From NCBI GenBank assembly GCA_041946865.1, contig JBHGBF010000187.1, forward strand, positions 1 through 13,472: 13,472 nt of DNA. The letters are read 5' to 3'. Both the position numbers and the translations under genes were made by a program. How positions within the stretch are numbered: position 1 is the first letter of the stretch; the number at the start of each line of letters is the position of its first letter. Below, in pieces: positions 4,067 to 12,093 of this stretch. Origin of the DNA: RPQK01 sp041946865 (GTDB lineage: Bacteria > Acidobacteriota > UBA6911 > RPQK01). The notes beneath the pieces were generated by a model that saw nothing but the letters and a program-made list of their open reading frames with translations, was not told where the DNA came from and searched no databases.

Positions 4067-6931
4067 TTAGAACGGGTGGCCGATGGTGAGGTGGAAGTTC
4101 CAGTGGCGGAATCCTACGGTGGGAGGAGGTTCGGGATTATAGCCGACGTCGAAACGCACCGGCCCGACCGGGGTATTGGCCCGCAAACCAAAGCCGACGG
4201 CATTGCTCCAGCCCGCCTGAGACACGTCGGTGATGCTGCTGAATACGTTCCCGATATCGTGGAAGACCGCGCCGGAAATAAACCAGAAAACCGGGAAACG
4301 CAGCTCGGTATTGCCGATAGCGAGACCGTTTCCTCCCAACGGCACAGGCCGGCCTTCGGGGTTCGGCCGGCCCAGCTCATCGACCAGCACGATCTGGCCG
4401 TTTTCGTCACGGAGCAGCGGCCCGGCCAGGTCCTGCGGAAGACCCCGCAGGGTGGTTGAACCGCCTGAGAAAAAGCGCTCCGAGATGGGAACCGGGTTTT
4501 CGATCGTTGCCGGCAGGTTATTGGCAAACGGGAGAATCGCGCCGATTCGCAGTGACATGGCGAGAACCACGTTCGTGGCGAGCTGCTTGTAATACTGGCC
4601 TTGCGTCAGAATCCTGAAAAACTGCCGGTCGGAGCCGATGAGCCTGGTTGCCAACAGCGCCTCGCCGCTCAGAAAGAAGCCTGACCGCGGATTCACCGGA
4701 TCATCTCTCGATTCGTTGAGATAGGAAATCGAGAGACTCGAGAGCTGAATTTTCTCTTCCTCCCGAAAGAACTGCAGCGGCGTGGCCAGGTCCGGAGGGA
4801 CGTCGATCCTGACATTTTGAAAATTGAGCCGGACAAAGAACGACTCGCGCGCGCTCAGGCGACGCTCCGACTGGCCGGAGCCAATGATCCGGAAGGCGTC
4901 AAAAGGCCGTCCTCTGATGGCTCTCCTGGTCTCAAGCTGCTGGGTGAGCGCCTTTTCATTGTCGATCGCAGCGGAGGAAACCGTTGGCAGCTGCCAGCCG
5001 AACATGCGGGGAAGCGTGTAGGAAACGTTCGCGCGCTGGCGCTGCCGGCCGGCCCGCAGACCAAAGGAGAGGGTGCGCGCCATGCCGAGGAAGTTTGAAT
5101 TACTGATACCGAACGTCCCTCGAACGCCTTCGAAGGAGCTGTAGCCGATACCATAGAGCAGATTGTATTTTTTGGCCTCTTCCACCCGGATGATGACGTT
5201 CTTCAGGTTAGGATCGCCGAAAGAAGGCGCCTCTTTGACGTCTACGCGATTGAAAACGGCCAGATTGTGAAGGTTGGTTTCGGTCGCCAGGACCCGCTCA
5301 AGCGAGAGAGGCTGCCCGGGCCCGACGACAACTTCCTTCTGAACGGCGGAGCGCTTGGTCTCGATCAGACCGGCGAGAATCACGTGTTCGACGTACCACT
5401 TATCGCCTTCTTCGACGGTATATTTCACGTCAACCCTGGCCGGTTTCGGGTATGTGATCTCATACTGCAGGTCGGTTCCCCGATAGCCGAGGTTCTCGTA
5501 GGCGGCCAGGATGCTGGCCCGATCCTGGGCGATGCCTACCGGCGAAAAGGGTCGGCCTTCGGTCATCGAAATCTCACGTCGAAGCCTGCTTTCCTCCAGG
5601 TGCTGGTTGCCGGAGATCCGGAGGCTCTCGACCAGGTATCTGGGGCCTTCCTGGATCTTGAAAGCCACCGTCAGCTTCCCGTGAACCGGCACATCGGCGC
5701 GGATTTCCGGCTCGACCTTCACGTCCATGAAACCGTGTTGCTGGCAATAGGAGACGATTCGTTCCGCATCTTCCCGCATCAAGCGTTCGCTGAAGACGCC
5801 GGGAGAGATAAACCCTGCTTCCTCTATCCGCAAGATGCGTCGCAGCTGATCGTTGTCAAATGTGGTATTTCCTTCAAAAACGGGCTCCGCTACTTCGTAC
5901 TTGTTCCCCTTGTTAACCCTCACGACAATGTGCGGATTGGCTTCGGTTCCCGAAGTCTCATAACTGACGCCGGCCAGAAAGTAGCCCTCCCTCTGGAATC
6001 GTGATTCGAGCGCCTCCACGCTTTCCTGAAGAAGGGCGAGCGGCGAGCCGCGTTCAGTGAACAGAGAAAGTCCCTTGAGCTCCTCGCTGTTTGGATCGAT
6101 TCCTTCGAATACAAGCTCGGAACGTTCTCGAGGAACGACCCGCAGGACCAGAGACACCGAGTTGCCGGCAGCATCATAGGCGGCGCCTCCGCGCAGGTAG
6201 ATGTCGGGATTCAGGTATCCCTGGCGGATGAAATAGCGCTCCACGGCTGCAATGTCCTGATCCATCTGCCGCTGCGAGTAGGGACCGCCCGCTCGGGTCT
6301 TCATAAGGGACTGGATCGTGGAGGAATTCACGCTACCCTCGATATCGAACTGCAGGTGGGCCACTCGGGCCCGCTCGCCGGCCTGGATTTTGAAATCGAT
6401 CTTCAACTGCGCGGCCTCATGGTCGACTTCGAATCTTGGCCCGACCTGGGCCTGGTAAAAACCATTCGCCTGGTACATCTCCTTCAGGCGGGCGACGGTT
6501 TCCTCCATCAATTCCGGGTAGAACGCTTCCCCTGCCCGGAAGGCGAGGTCCTGCCGCAGGTTACGAGGCTCGAGTTTCAGATCGCCGTTAAAGGTAATCT
6601 TTCTGATGTAGAACCGGCGAACCAGGACAATGTCGAGATCCAGCGAGTCATTTCCGACGGGACGGGTCTCAATGAGGATATTGTGGAAAAGCTCCGTCGA
6701 GTGAAGGCGCTGTATGGAGTGCTTCGCGGCGGTATTCGAGTACCGCTGGCCTTCCCGCAATCCGATGAGCGCATGCAGATCCTCGGTCGAGATCCTGCTC
6801 AAGGGACCGTCACTGAGCAGCTGGACGTGGCGAATCGTCTTCCCTTCCTGGTTGCCGGCCTGGGGTGAGCCTTCGGCGAGGCCCCAGAGAAGGACAATTA
6901 TGCAGGCCAGTGCCACACGAGGAATCGGCAA
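4067..6931 (-). CDS. Omp85-family outer-membrane assembly protein (BamA/TamA type) with about seven POTRA repeats
   Basis: Encodes 954 residues from TTG 6931, chosen because it opens a clean signal peptide (PIPRVALACIIVLLWGLAEG). The frame is open to 7183 with no internal ATG, so the start is uncertain; GTG 6916 is another option. POTRA-like repeats, each beta-alpha-alpha-beta-beta, are seen at about residues 32-106, 107-188, 189-270, 271-344, 345-431, 432-511 and 512-588. E. coli BamA has five and TamA three. The C-terminal 16-stranded barrel spans about 589-954. It holds the Omp85 lid motif as FSGGSTTLRG (821-830, with the conserved Arg; the usual Phe after RG is Leu) and ends in the beta-signal NFHLTIGHPF with terminal Phe. 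It inserts outer-membrane proteins and, lying directly after tamB, may be the TamA partner or serve as the sole BamA. Confidence 0.92.
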   Translation of the reverse strand: MPIPRVALACIIVLLWGLAEGSPQAGNQEGKTIRHVQLLSDGPLSRISTEDLHALIGLREGQRYSNTAAKHSIQRLHSTELFHNILIETRPVGNDSLDLDIVLVRRFYIRKITFNGDLKLEPRNLRQDLAFRAGEAFYPELMEETVARLKEMYQANGFYQAQVGPRFEVDHEAAQLKIDFKIQAGERARVAHLQFDIEGSVNSSTIQSLMKTRAGGPYSQRQMDQDIAAVERYFIRQGYLNPDIYLRGGAAYDAAGNSVSLVLRVVPRERSELVFEGIDPNSEELKGLSLFTERGSPLALLQESVEALESRFQREGYFLAGVSYETSGTEANPHIVVRVNKGNKYEVAEPVFEGNTTFDNDQLRRILRIEEAGFISPGVFSERLMREDAERIVSYCQQHGFMDVKVEPEIRADVPVHGKLTVAFKIQEGPRYLVESLRISGNQHLEESRLRREISMTEGRPFSPVGIAQDRASILAAYENLGYRGTDLQYEITYPKPARVDVKYTVEEGDKWYVEHVILAGLIETKRSAVQKEVVVGPGQPLSLERVLATETNLHNLAVFNRVDVKEAPSFGDPNLKNVIIRVEEAKKYNLLYGIGYSSFEGVRGTFGISNSNFLGMARTLSFGLRAGRQRQRANVSYTLPRMFGWQLPTVSSAAIDNEKALTQQLETRRAIRGRPFDAFRIIGSGQSERRLSARESFFVRLNFQNVRIDVPPDLATPLQFFREEEKIQLSSLSISYLNESRDDPVNPRSGFFLSGEALLATRLIGSDRQFFRILTQGQYYKQLATNVVLAMSLRIGAILPFANNLPATIENPVPISERFFSGGSTTLRGLPQDLAGPLLRDENGQIVLVDELGRPNPEGRPVPLGGNGLAIGNTELRFPVFWFISGAVFHDIGNVFSSITDVSQAGWSNAVGFGLRANTPVGPVRFDVGYNPEPPPTVGFRHWNFHLTIGHPF

Positions 6932-7107
6932 GAGTCGCTTCAGGGTACGGGGTCTGGCGACCCATTGCCGGAGCCCGGTCCACGTCCTTCGACTCTGGTC
7001 GGGTCGCCGGATCTGGATACAGCCCTTACAGCCAGAGTTGTACCCACCTGCACGAATCCGTTCAAATGTGCCGTCGCTGGTCGTTGGCTTGAGAGTGTGT
7101 GTCTGTC

Positions 7108-10100
7108 TCAAAATCGCTTTCTGAACTTGAAGTCGATAGCGAGAGAGCCGTTCTCTTCGCGCGTTCCAATAGCCGTAAGCCAATCAGTCAACCGGTACTC
7201 CACACTCACGAACTGTTCTTGCTGCGGGTTGCCGAGGACGGTCTGATATGTGACCGTCAAGTCCTGTGTCAGCTGCTTCCCCAGGGTCACACGGGCGCCG
7301 GGGTCGCGGCTGCCGGCATAAAAGAAGGGGTCAATCGAAAACTTCTCGAAGCCGAAGAGACGGCTCGCCCTTGCTTCGACCGTCTCCCCGAGTCCTTTCA
7401 GGAGAAGTGTCCCGGCCACCGAGCTGACCGGACGCTGGGTTGGCCCGCCCAAAGCGCTCTTCTCCTGCGTTTGGTTAAGGGCCAGCAGGCTCACGATAGT
7501 CGAGGTAGGCAGAGGGGGTTCGGACCTGAGAGTCATGTTCAAGCGCTCGATCGGCCCTCGAACACCGATTGTTATGACATGCTCGAGCTTCTCGGTCGAA
7601 GCCTCGAAGTTGAGGTCGGGATGAGTCCGGCGCGGGTTGTTGAAAGAAACGGTTCCCCGGGTGATCTCGAAGTCATTGTTCTCGAGGTCCAGCTGGCCCT
7701 CATCAATTGTGAAGCTGCCGAGAATAACGGGGTTCTCCAGGGTTCCGCGGATCGTAAAATCCCCGCTGCCGGTGATATCAGCCAGGTTATTGTTGACCCG
7801 GATGCTTTGGTAGGCTTCCACGGAAATGTTCAGCTCGGTCTGCTGGCCTTCGCCCCCCACTCCCCGGATCCTCTCGGCCTCCGGCGCCGTCAGGGCGAGG
7901 ATCAACTCCGGTATCGAGATGTTCTGATTGTATTCGGCGGATCGGATGTAGACGGCCCCCGACAGCAGACTGGAACGCTCGCTTTTCAACGCATCCAGAT
8001 CCACGTCGACAATCGAGAAGACCCGGCTGGGATACTCGACTCTTAACCCTGAACCGGCGATGTTGACCTGCCAGCGGGTCGGACGGAAGCCTTCCAGGAA
8101 GACCCCGCCTTCGGCATTGATGACCCCGTAGTTGGTGCGGGCCGTAAAAGCGTCGATCGACACCTGGTTGGCGGTGAATTTGAACTGGCCCTCGGCGTTG
8201 TAGAAGCTGGTGGGGAGGCTGGGGTGTGCGATCGCTCCTTGGCGCAGTCCCGCCGTCCCCACTATGCGCGGGCGATCCACAGTCCCCGTTATCACGGCGT
8301 TCAGCTGCAGCTGCCCGCCTGCAGTCCCTTCCGGCATGAAACCGGCCAGCAGCACCAGGTTGACGGTCCCGTCGGCCTTCATCGTCAAGGGGCGACGGTC
8401 CTTCAAGGTGATATCACCCTCTACTCGGAAATCGGTTTGCGGGCCGCGGAACGCCACCCTCGGAATATGCAGAGCCCCGGCGGTATATCCAATCCTCATC
8501 GGCTCGGTGTTCTGCACTTCATAGTTTTCGACCTCCAGCCGCAGCAGTGCAATGTCCGCCTGACCGACCAGGCGATCCGGCTGCTGAAGCGGACCCCGAA
8601 CCTGCATTCTGCCGTCTATAATCCCGGTCAACTTGGGCAATTCCTGTCCGAGCAAAGCGAGATACGGCTCGATCGGGAGCTGTTTGAGGTCGACGGCCGC
8701 GTTGACGGCGTACGGCGCGTCCAGGCCGACGTCCCCGGTGATGTCGAAGGGCTTGCCGCGGAAGACATTCCGGAGCCGGACGGTCGCTTTCCGGCCATTC
8801 AGGTCGGCGGATAGTTGCACCTGTTCGAAGGTATACTCCTTGACCGTCACAGCAGGGGCGGAGGCCCGAACTCGAAAATTCGGGACTTGGACGCTTCCCT
8901 CTCCCTCAATGGAGAAGCTGACGGCGCCTGCCGCGTCGGTCCGTTCGCGGACCGCCTGCAGCGATTGGAGCCGGAGCCCGACCCCGCGAACGTCGAGTCG
9001 GGCAACCCGGGTGTTGAGATTAAGGACCGCCTGGCCCGACATGCTTCCGCCTGCGACTGACGCCTGGATGTCCTCGAGCAGAACCCGGTTTCCTTGAAAA
9101 GCGATTTGTGCTTTCACCAGCCCCAAGTGCTCGTCATAGATCTCCCCGTCGCGTACGGAAATCTGGCCGCCGCCCTGGTACTGGCTCAGGGCCGTTTCGT
9201 GAAAATTGACATTTCCGGATGCGATTCCGTCGACGGGCAAGCCAGGCCGGAAGAAAGGCAGGAAGCGTGCGATCGGGACGTTTTCAAGCTCAAGGTTCAC
9301 GGCATTCAGTTGAGAAGACGTTTCCCCGGTCCTCAGCTTTGCCGTAACCGCCGCACGGAAATCGGGGCCTTGGATCCGGACATTTTCAAGCTCCACCCGT
9401 CCCGGCCCTACTCGCAGCGCCGCCTCGAGGTTCCCCAGGGCTTCGTTCCTGGCGTAGATATCCCGTGCTCTGATCTCGGCGGTCACATGCGGTTCTTGCG
9501 CTTCTTCGTAAAGCCTTGCTGCGAAGGCCGCCTCTCCACGGGGGTCAATCTGGTACTTGTCGATCACCTCGTTGGGTGTGAGCCCCATCAGTTGGGCCGC
9601 TTGGACCAGCTCAGCGGCATGACGCGACTGGCCGGTAAAGTCGATGTCGTAAACGCCCTCAAAGCTGATGCCGCCTGAATACTGAATGTCGCTGGTTGGC
9701 AAGCGGATGGTCCCGTCTCGCAGCAGGACCATCTCGTTCCCGAAGGAGACTCTGCTGTTGCCTTGAAACGGGATTCCAGTCGTGGATGAAGCCTGGGGCG
9801 GCGGGCCCGGAACGGTCCGGCCGCTGGCGGCAAAACCGGTGAACTGCCCCCGGTAGAAGGCTCGACCTTGCCCGGAGATCCTCGTAAAACGCGTGCCTGG
9901 CCATCCCACCGATCCGCTGAAGTCGCCGGCCCCTTCCACCCCGACCTGCTCGAGGTCCAACTGAACGAGCTGCGGCCGGAGGCTGATTCCATTGGCTGCG
10001 ACTCGGAATTGAGAGCGATCGGCCTCGTCGAACTTCAGGATCCCGCGGGCCTCGACCAGTCCGGTGTACAGATTCGCCTTCAGGCGGGGCACCTGGACTT

Positions 10101-11070
10101 CGTGCCTGGTCATCCTGACCGTGGATTCGAGCCGCCTCAAGGGGAACTCCATGAAGACGATAAGCGGCGACTCGACCTGCCCTTCCCAACTGAAGTCGCC
10201 CCCGGTCCCGGTAAACACGCCGGTGGCCTGGGCGACGCCTTCCTCGAAAAATTCCCCGAGGTTGGGGTGTTCGATTTTCGGAACATTGGCGTTGACGCGG
10301 GTTTCGAAGCGATAAACCTTCTTTCGGATGTCGGACAAGGCGCCCCGGGCTTTGACATTGACCTGCTGCGAATCAATGTCGACGGATGGGAGGCGGACGG
10401 CGTTGTCATAGAGCTGAAAAGCGATCTTGCCCGTGGCGTCGTCCAGGCGGAAATCAGCGATGGCGATGTCGAGCGCGGACAGGTCGAGGGTGCCGGCGTA
10501 GTGGCGGTCCGGGGCCTCCTGATAGAGCCACCGGCCATCCAGTCCGCCCTCGGCAGTCTCAACGTGGACGGGGCGGTCGTGAAAGAGGATCAAACCGTCC
10601 ACCATGTCCAGCCGTCTGATGGCTAACCGCGTAACCGAGAAGGGTTTGCCGCCCGGTTTTTTGACTCGCTCTGTAAAGACGTTCGCCAGGTTGAGACGTC
10701 GGTTGGCTTCCTCGATGATCCTGATCCGGGGGGACTTGAGGTAGAGCTTGTCGAGTGAGACGGCGGGCCTGAAGAGCCGTGTGATGTCGTAATCCAGGAA
10801 GATCCGGTCGATGTGGATGGCCGGCTGCCGAGGTTCGGCCAGGCTATAGATCTTGAAGTTGGAGATCTCGAATTCGCTGGTGAGAAGCCGAACGTCGACG
10901 CGGTCAAGAGTCACCCGCATCGTGAAACGGCGTTCCAGGTAGCCCTTGATCTCCCGTCGCACCATCCGGTCGAAGCTGTCGCTCTCGACATAGATCAGTC
11001 CGCCGATGATAAGAACGGCGAGCAGACACAGGATAGCGCCTACTCCAATCTTGATGATCCGGCGCAGCAT
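7108..11070 (-). CDS. tamB: TamB-family translocation/assembly module protein (DUF490)
   Basis: Encodes 1320 residues from ATG 11070. This start begins directly with a single N-terminal membrane anchor (residues ~1-28, MLRRIIKIGVGAILCLLAVL onward) and has GGGG 8 nt upstream. The long body is a succession of AsmA-like beta-strand segments, the groove-shaped bridge-like lipid transfer fold known for TamB, YhdP and AsmA relatives. The C-terminal TamB domain is recognisable: RGTVSFNNP (from ~1138), IGVRGPIERLNMTLRSEPPL, then LTQDLTVTYQ and the final FRKRF. It should span the periplasm from the inner membrane and work with an Omp85 protein, matching the downstream gene. Its stop lies inside the open frame that precedes the Omp85 start, so the two are probably one transcript. 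Length is typical for the family (E. coli ~1260). Confidence 0.93.
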   Translation of the reverse strand: MLRRIIKIGVGAILCLLAVLIIGGLIYVESDSFDRMVRREIKGYLERRFTMRVTLDRVDVRLLTSEFEISNFKIYSLAEPRQPAIHIDRIFLDYDITRLFRPAVSLDKLYLKSPRIRIIEEANRRLNLANVFTERVKKPGGKPFSVTRLAIRRLDMVDGLILFHDRPVHVETAEGGLDGRWLYQEAPDRHYAGTLDLSALDIAIADFRLDDATGKIAFQLYDNAVRLPSVDIDSQQVNVKARGALSDIRKKVYRFETRVNANVPKIEHPNLGEFFEEGVAQATGVFTGTGGDFSWEGQVESPLIVFMEFPLRRLESTVRMTRHEVQVPRLKANLYTGLVEARGILKFDEADRSQFRVAANGISLRPQLVQLDLEQVGVEGAGDFSGSVGWPGTRFTRISGQGRAFYRGQFTGFAASGRTVPGPPPQASSTTGIPFQGNSRVSFGNEMVLLRDGTIRLPTSDIQYSGGISFEGVYDIDFTGQSRHAAELVQAAQLMGLTPNEVIDKYQIDPRGEAAFAARLYEEAQEPHVTAEIRARDIYARNEALGNLEAALRVGPGRVELENVRIQGPDFRAAVTAKLRTGETSSQLNAVNLELENVPIARFLPFFRPGLPVDGIASGNVNFHETALSQYQGGGQISVRDGEIYDEHLGLVKAQIAFQGNRVLLEDIQASVAGGSMSGQAVLNLNTRVARLDVRGVGLRLQSLQAVRERTDAAGAVSFSIEGEGSVQVPNFRVRASAPAVTVKEYTFEQVQLSADLNGRKATVRLRNVFRGKPFDITGDVGLDAPYAVNAAVDLKQLPIEPYLALLGQELPKLTGIIDGRMQVRGPLQQPDRLVGQADIALLRLEVENYEVQNTEPMRIGYTAGALHIPRVAFRGPQTDFRVEGDITLKDRRPLTMKADGTVNLVLLAGFMPEGTAGGQLQLNAVITGTVDRPRIVGTAGLRQGAIAHPSLPTSFYNAEGQFKFTANQVSIDAFTARTNYGVINAEGGVFLEGFRPTRWQVNIAGSGLRVEYPSRVFSIVDVDLDALKSERSSLLSGAVYIRSAEYNQNISIPELILALTAPEAERIRGVGGEGQQTELNISVEAYQSIRVNNNLADITGSGDFTIRGTLENPVILGSFTIDEGQLDLENNDFEITRGTVSFNNPRRTHPDLNFEASTEKLEHVITIGVRGPIERLNMTLRSEPPLPTSTIVSLLALNQTQEKSALGGPTQRPVSSVAGTLLLKGLGETVEARASRLFGFEKFSIDPFFYAGSRDPGARVTLGKQLTQDLTVTYQTVLGNPQQEQFVSVEYRLTDWLTAIGTREENGSLAIDFKFRKRF

Positions 11071-11202
11071 TAAGTGACCCCGAAACCCTCGCAATACGTA
11101 AATCTTAGCAGAAAAGCGGAGGGTGCGGGGCGGGCCATTCCTGCCGCTCGTCACCCCAGGACTTCCCTGCTGTGCTTCAGCTGCCTTCGCCGGTAAGATA
11201 AA
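11071..11202. other. Divergent intergenic region between tamB and the partner-switch operon
   Basis: These 132 bp separate tamB (leftward) from the anti-sigma kinase gene (rightward) and should hold both promoters. On the minus strand TAAGAT (11107-11102) is a possible -10 for tamB, without a convincing -35. On the plus strand TAAGAT at 11194-11199 also lacks a -35. I see no strong palindromic operator or terminator. Confidence 0.4.
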
Positions 11203-11760
11203 GTGACAGAAAAGCTAATGGGTGCAGAATTATTGACAAGATTTCGGTATGATGTTTATGATTTGACACCCTTGGGAGACGTAACTCAAAGACCGAATTC
11301 GGCGGGTAGAGGTGAGATAGAGCTTTCTTTCGCCAGCGAACTGCGGTACCTGGACATTGTGCAGTGCGTTTCGGACAGTATCACCAGGATGCTGAGTTTC
11401 GATGACGATACCCGGTATTGGGTGGGGATGTCTGTTCGTGAGTCGGTGACGAATGCCATCCTCCATGGGAACAAAATGGACGAGGGGAAGCGGGTGTGGG
11501 TCCGCTTCGCGTTGGATCCTGACCGCCTCATCATATATGTCCGGGATCAAGGGGCGGGTTTTGATGAGTCCAAGCTCCCGAACCCTCTGGACCCCAAGAA
11601 TCTGCTCCGACCAAGCGGCAGAGGAATTTTCTACATCCGTACTTTCATGGATGATGTCCGTTACACGGTCCTTCCCGAAGGGGGGATGGAGGTCCGGATG
11701 GAAAAGCGGCTCAACCACAAAGTGAAGAGTGACCAAGAAGGAGAGGGAAATGCGAATTGA
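11203..11760 (+). CDS. RsbW/SpoIIAB-type anti-sigma factor serine kinase (HATPase_c)
   Basis: Encodes 185 residues from GTG 11203; ATG 11218 is equally possible. It is a GHKL ATPase domain: N-box VRESVTNAILHGN (78-90, with Glu80, Asn84 and Asn90), G1 box VRDQGAGFD (113-121) and G2 glycines in SGRGIFYIRTF (138-148). Such kinases bind a sigma factor or another target and phosphorylate a STAS antagonist. Here a STAS gene follows with an 11-nt overlap, so it is the likely cognate partner. There is no transmembrane segment, so it is cytosolic. The first ~36 residues do not look like the family core, and a near-consensus promoter lies inside them, so the true start may be later. No sigma factor gene is in the window, so the output of the switch is unknown. 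Confidence 0.88.
   Translation: MTEKLMGAELLTRFRYDVYDLTPLGDVTQRPNSAGRGEIELSFASELRYLDIVQCVSDSITRMLSFDDDTRYWVGMSVRESVTNAILHGNKMDEGKRVWVRFALDPDRLIIYVRDQGAGFDESKLPNPLDPKNLLRPSGRGIFYIRTFMDDVRYTVLPEGGMEVRMEKRLNHKVKSDQEGEGNAN
11233..11262 (+). promoter_or_regulatory. Candidate sigma-70 promoter inside the kinase 5' end
   Basis: TTGACA (11233-11238, six of six) is followed by an 18-nt spacer and TATGAT (11257-11262, five of six matches). Transcription would start near 11269, 30 codons or fewer into the annotated kinase frame. It could be an internal promoter for the STAS and 2PGK-like genes, or evidence that the kinase begins downstream. Such matches also arise by chance. Confidence 0.45.
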
Positions 11761-12091
11761 TACTCGAACGTCTGATGGCATCACCGTTCTCGATGTGCAC
11801 GGCAGGATCACGATTGGTGAAGGGAGCGTGGAAATGCGCAATAAGCTCCGCGAGTTGTTGCAGGCTGGTAAGAAGGATATCCTGCTGAATCTGGGCGATG
11901 TCAGTTACGTGGACAGCTCGGGGATCGGCGAACTGGTCAGCTGCTACACCACAGTCACTAACCAGGGAGGCCGCCTGAAGTTGCTTCATCTGACCAAGAA
12001 AGTTCAGGAGCTTCTGGCCATCACCAAGCTTCTGACCGTTTTTGAAAGCTATGAAGACGAGAAGAAGGCGATAGCCAGCTTCTCGAAGTAA
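11750..12091 (+). CDS. STAS-domain anti-sigma factor antagonist (SpoIIAA/RsbV type)
   Basis: Encodes 113 residues, the normal size of a single STAS domain. ATG 11750 is chosen because AAGGAG sits just upstream with good spacing and because MRIDTRTSDGITVLDVHGRI is the expected first strand; a more upstream codon at 11729 lies within the kinase gene. The phospho-acceptor loop is intact: GDVSYVDSSGIGELV, with Ser57 of D-S-S-G as the likely target of the upstream kinase. In the unphosphorylated state the protein would bind the kinase and free its target. The start overlaps the end of the kinase gene by 11 nt, indicating translational coupling. The stop is 2 nt from the start of the 2PGK-like gene. 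Confidence 0.93.
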   Translation: MRIDTRTSDGITVLDVHGRITIGEGSVEMRNKLRELLQAGKKDILLNLGDVSYVDSSGIGELVSCYTTVTNQGGRLKLLHLTKKVQELLAITKLLTVFESYEDEKKAIASFSK

Positions 12092-12093
12092 AA

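Noticed and set aside
5267..6004. 245-codon plus-strand frame opposite the Omp85 gene
   Set aside because: The minus strand encodes clear POTRA repeats here; long antisense frames are expected in G+C-rich coding DNA.
7099..8046. 315-codon plus-strand frame opposite the tamB 3' end
   Set aside because: It mirrors the TamB C-terminal domain, which is strongly recognisable, and has no family features of its own.
9868..10626. 252-codon plus-strand frame opposite tamB
   Set aside because: Same reasoning: an antisense shadow without motifs or a ribosome binding site.
11194..11199. TAAGAT as a -10 box for the kinase operon
   Set aside because: The sequence 17 nt upstream (TGTGCT) does not resemble a -35 element.
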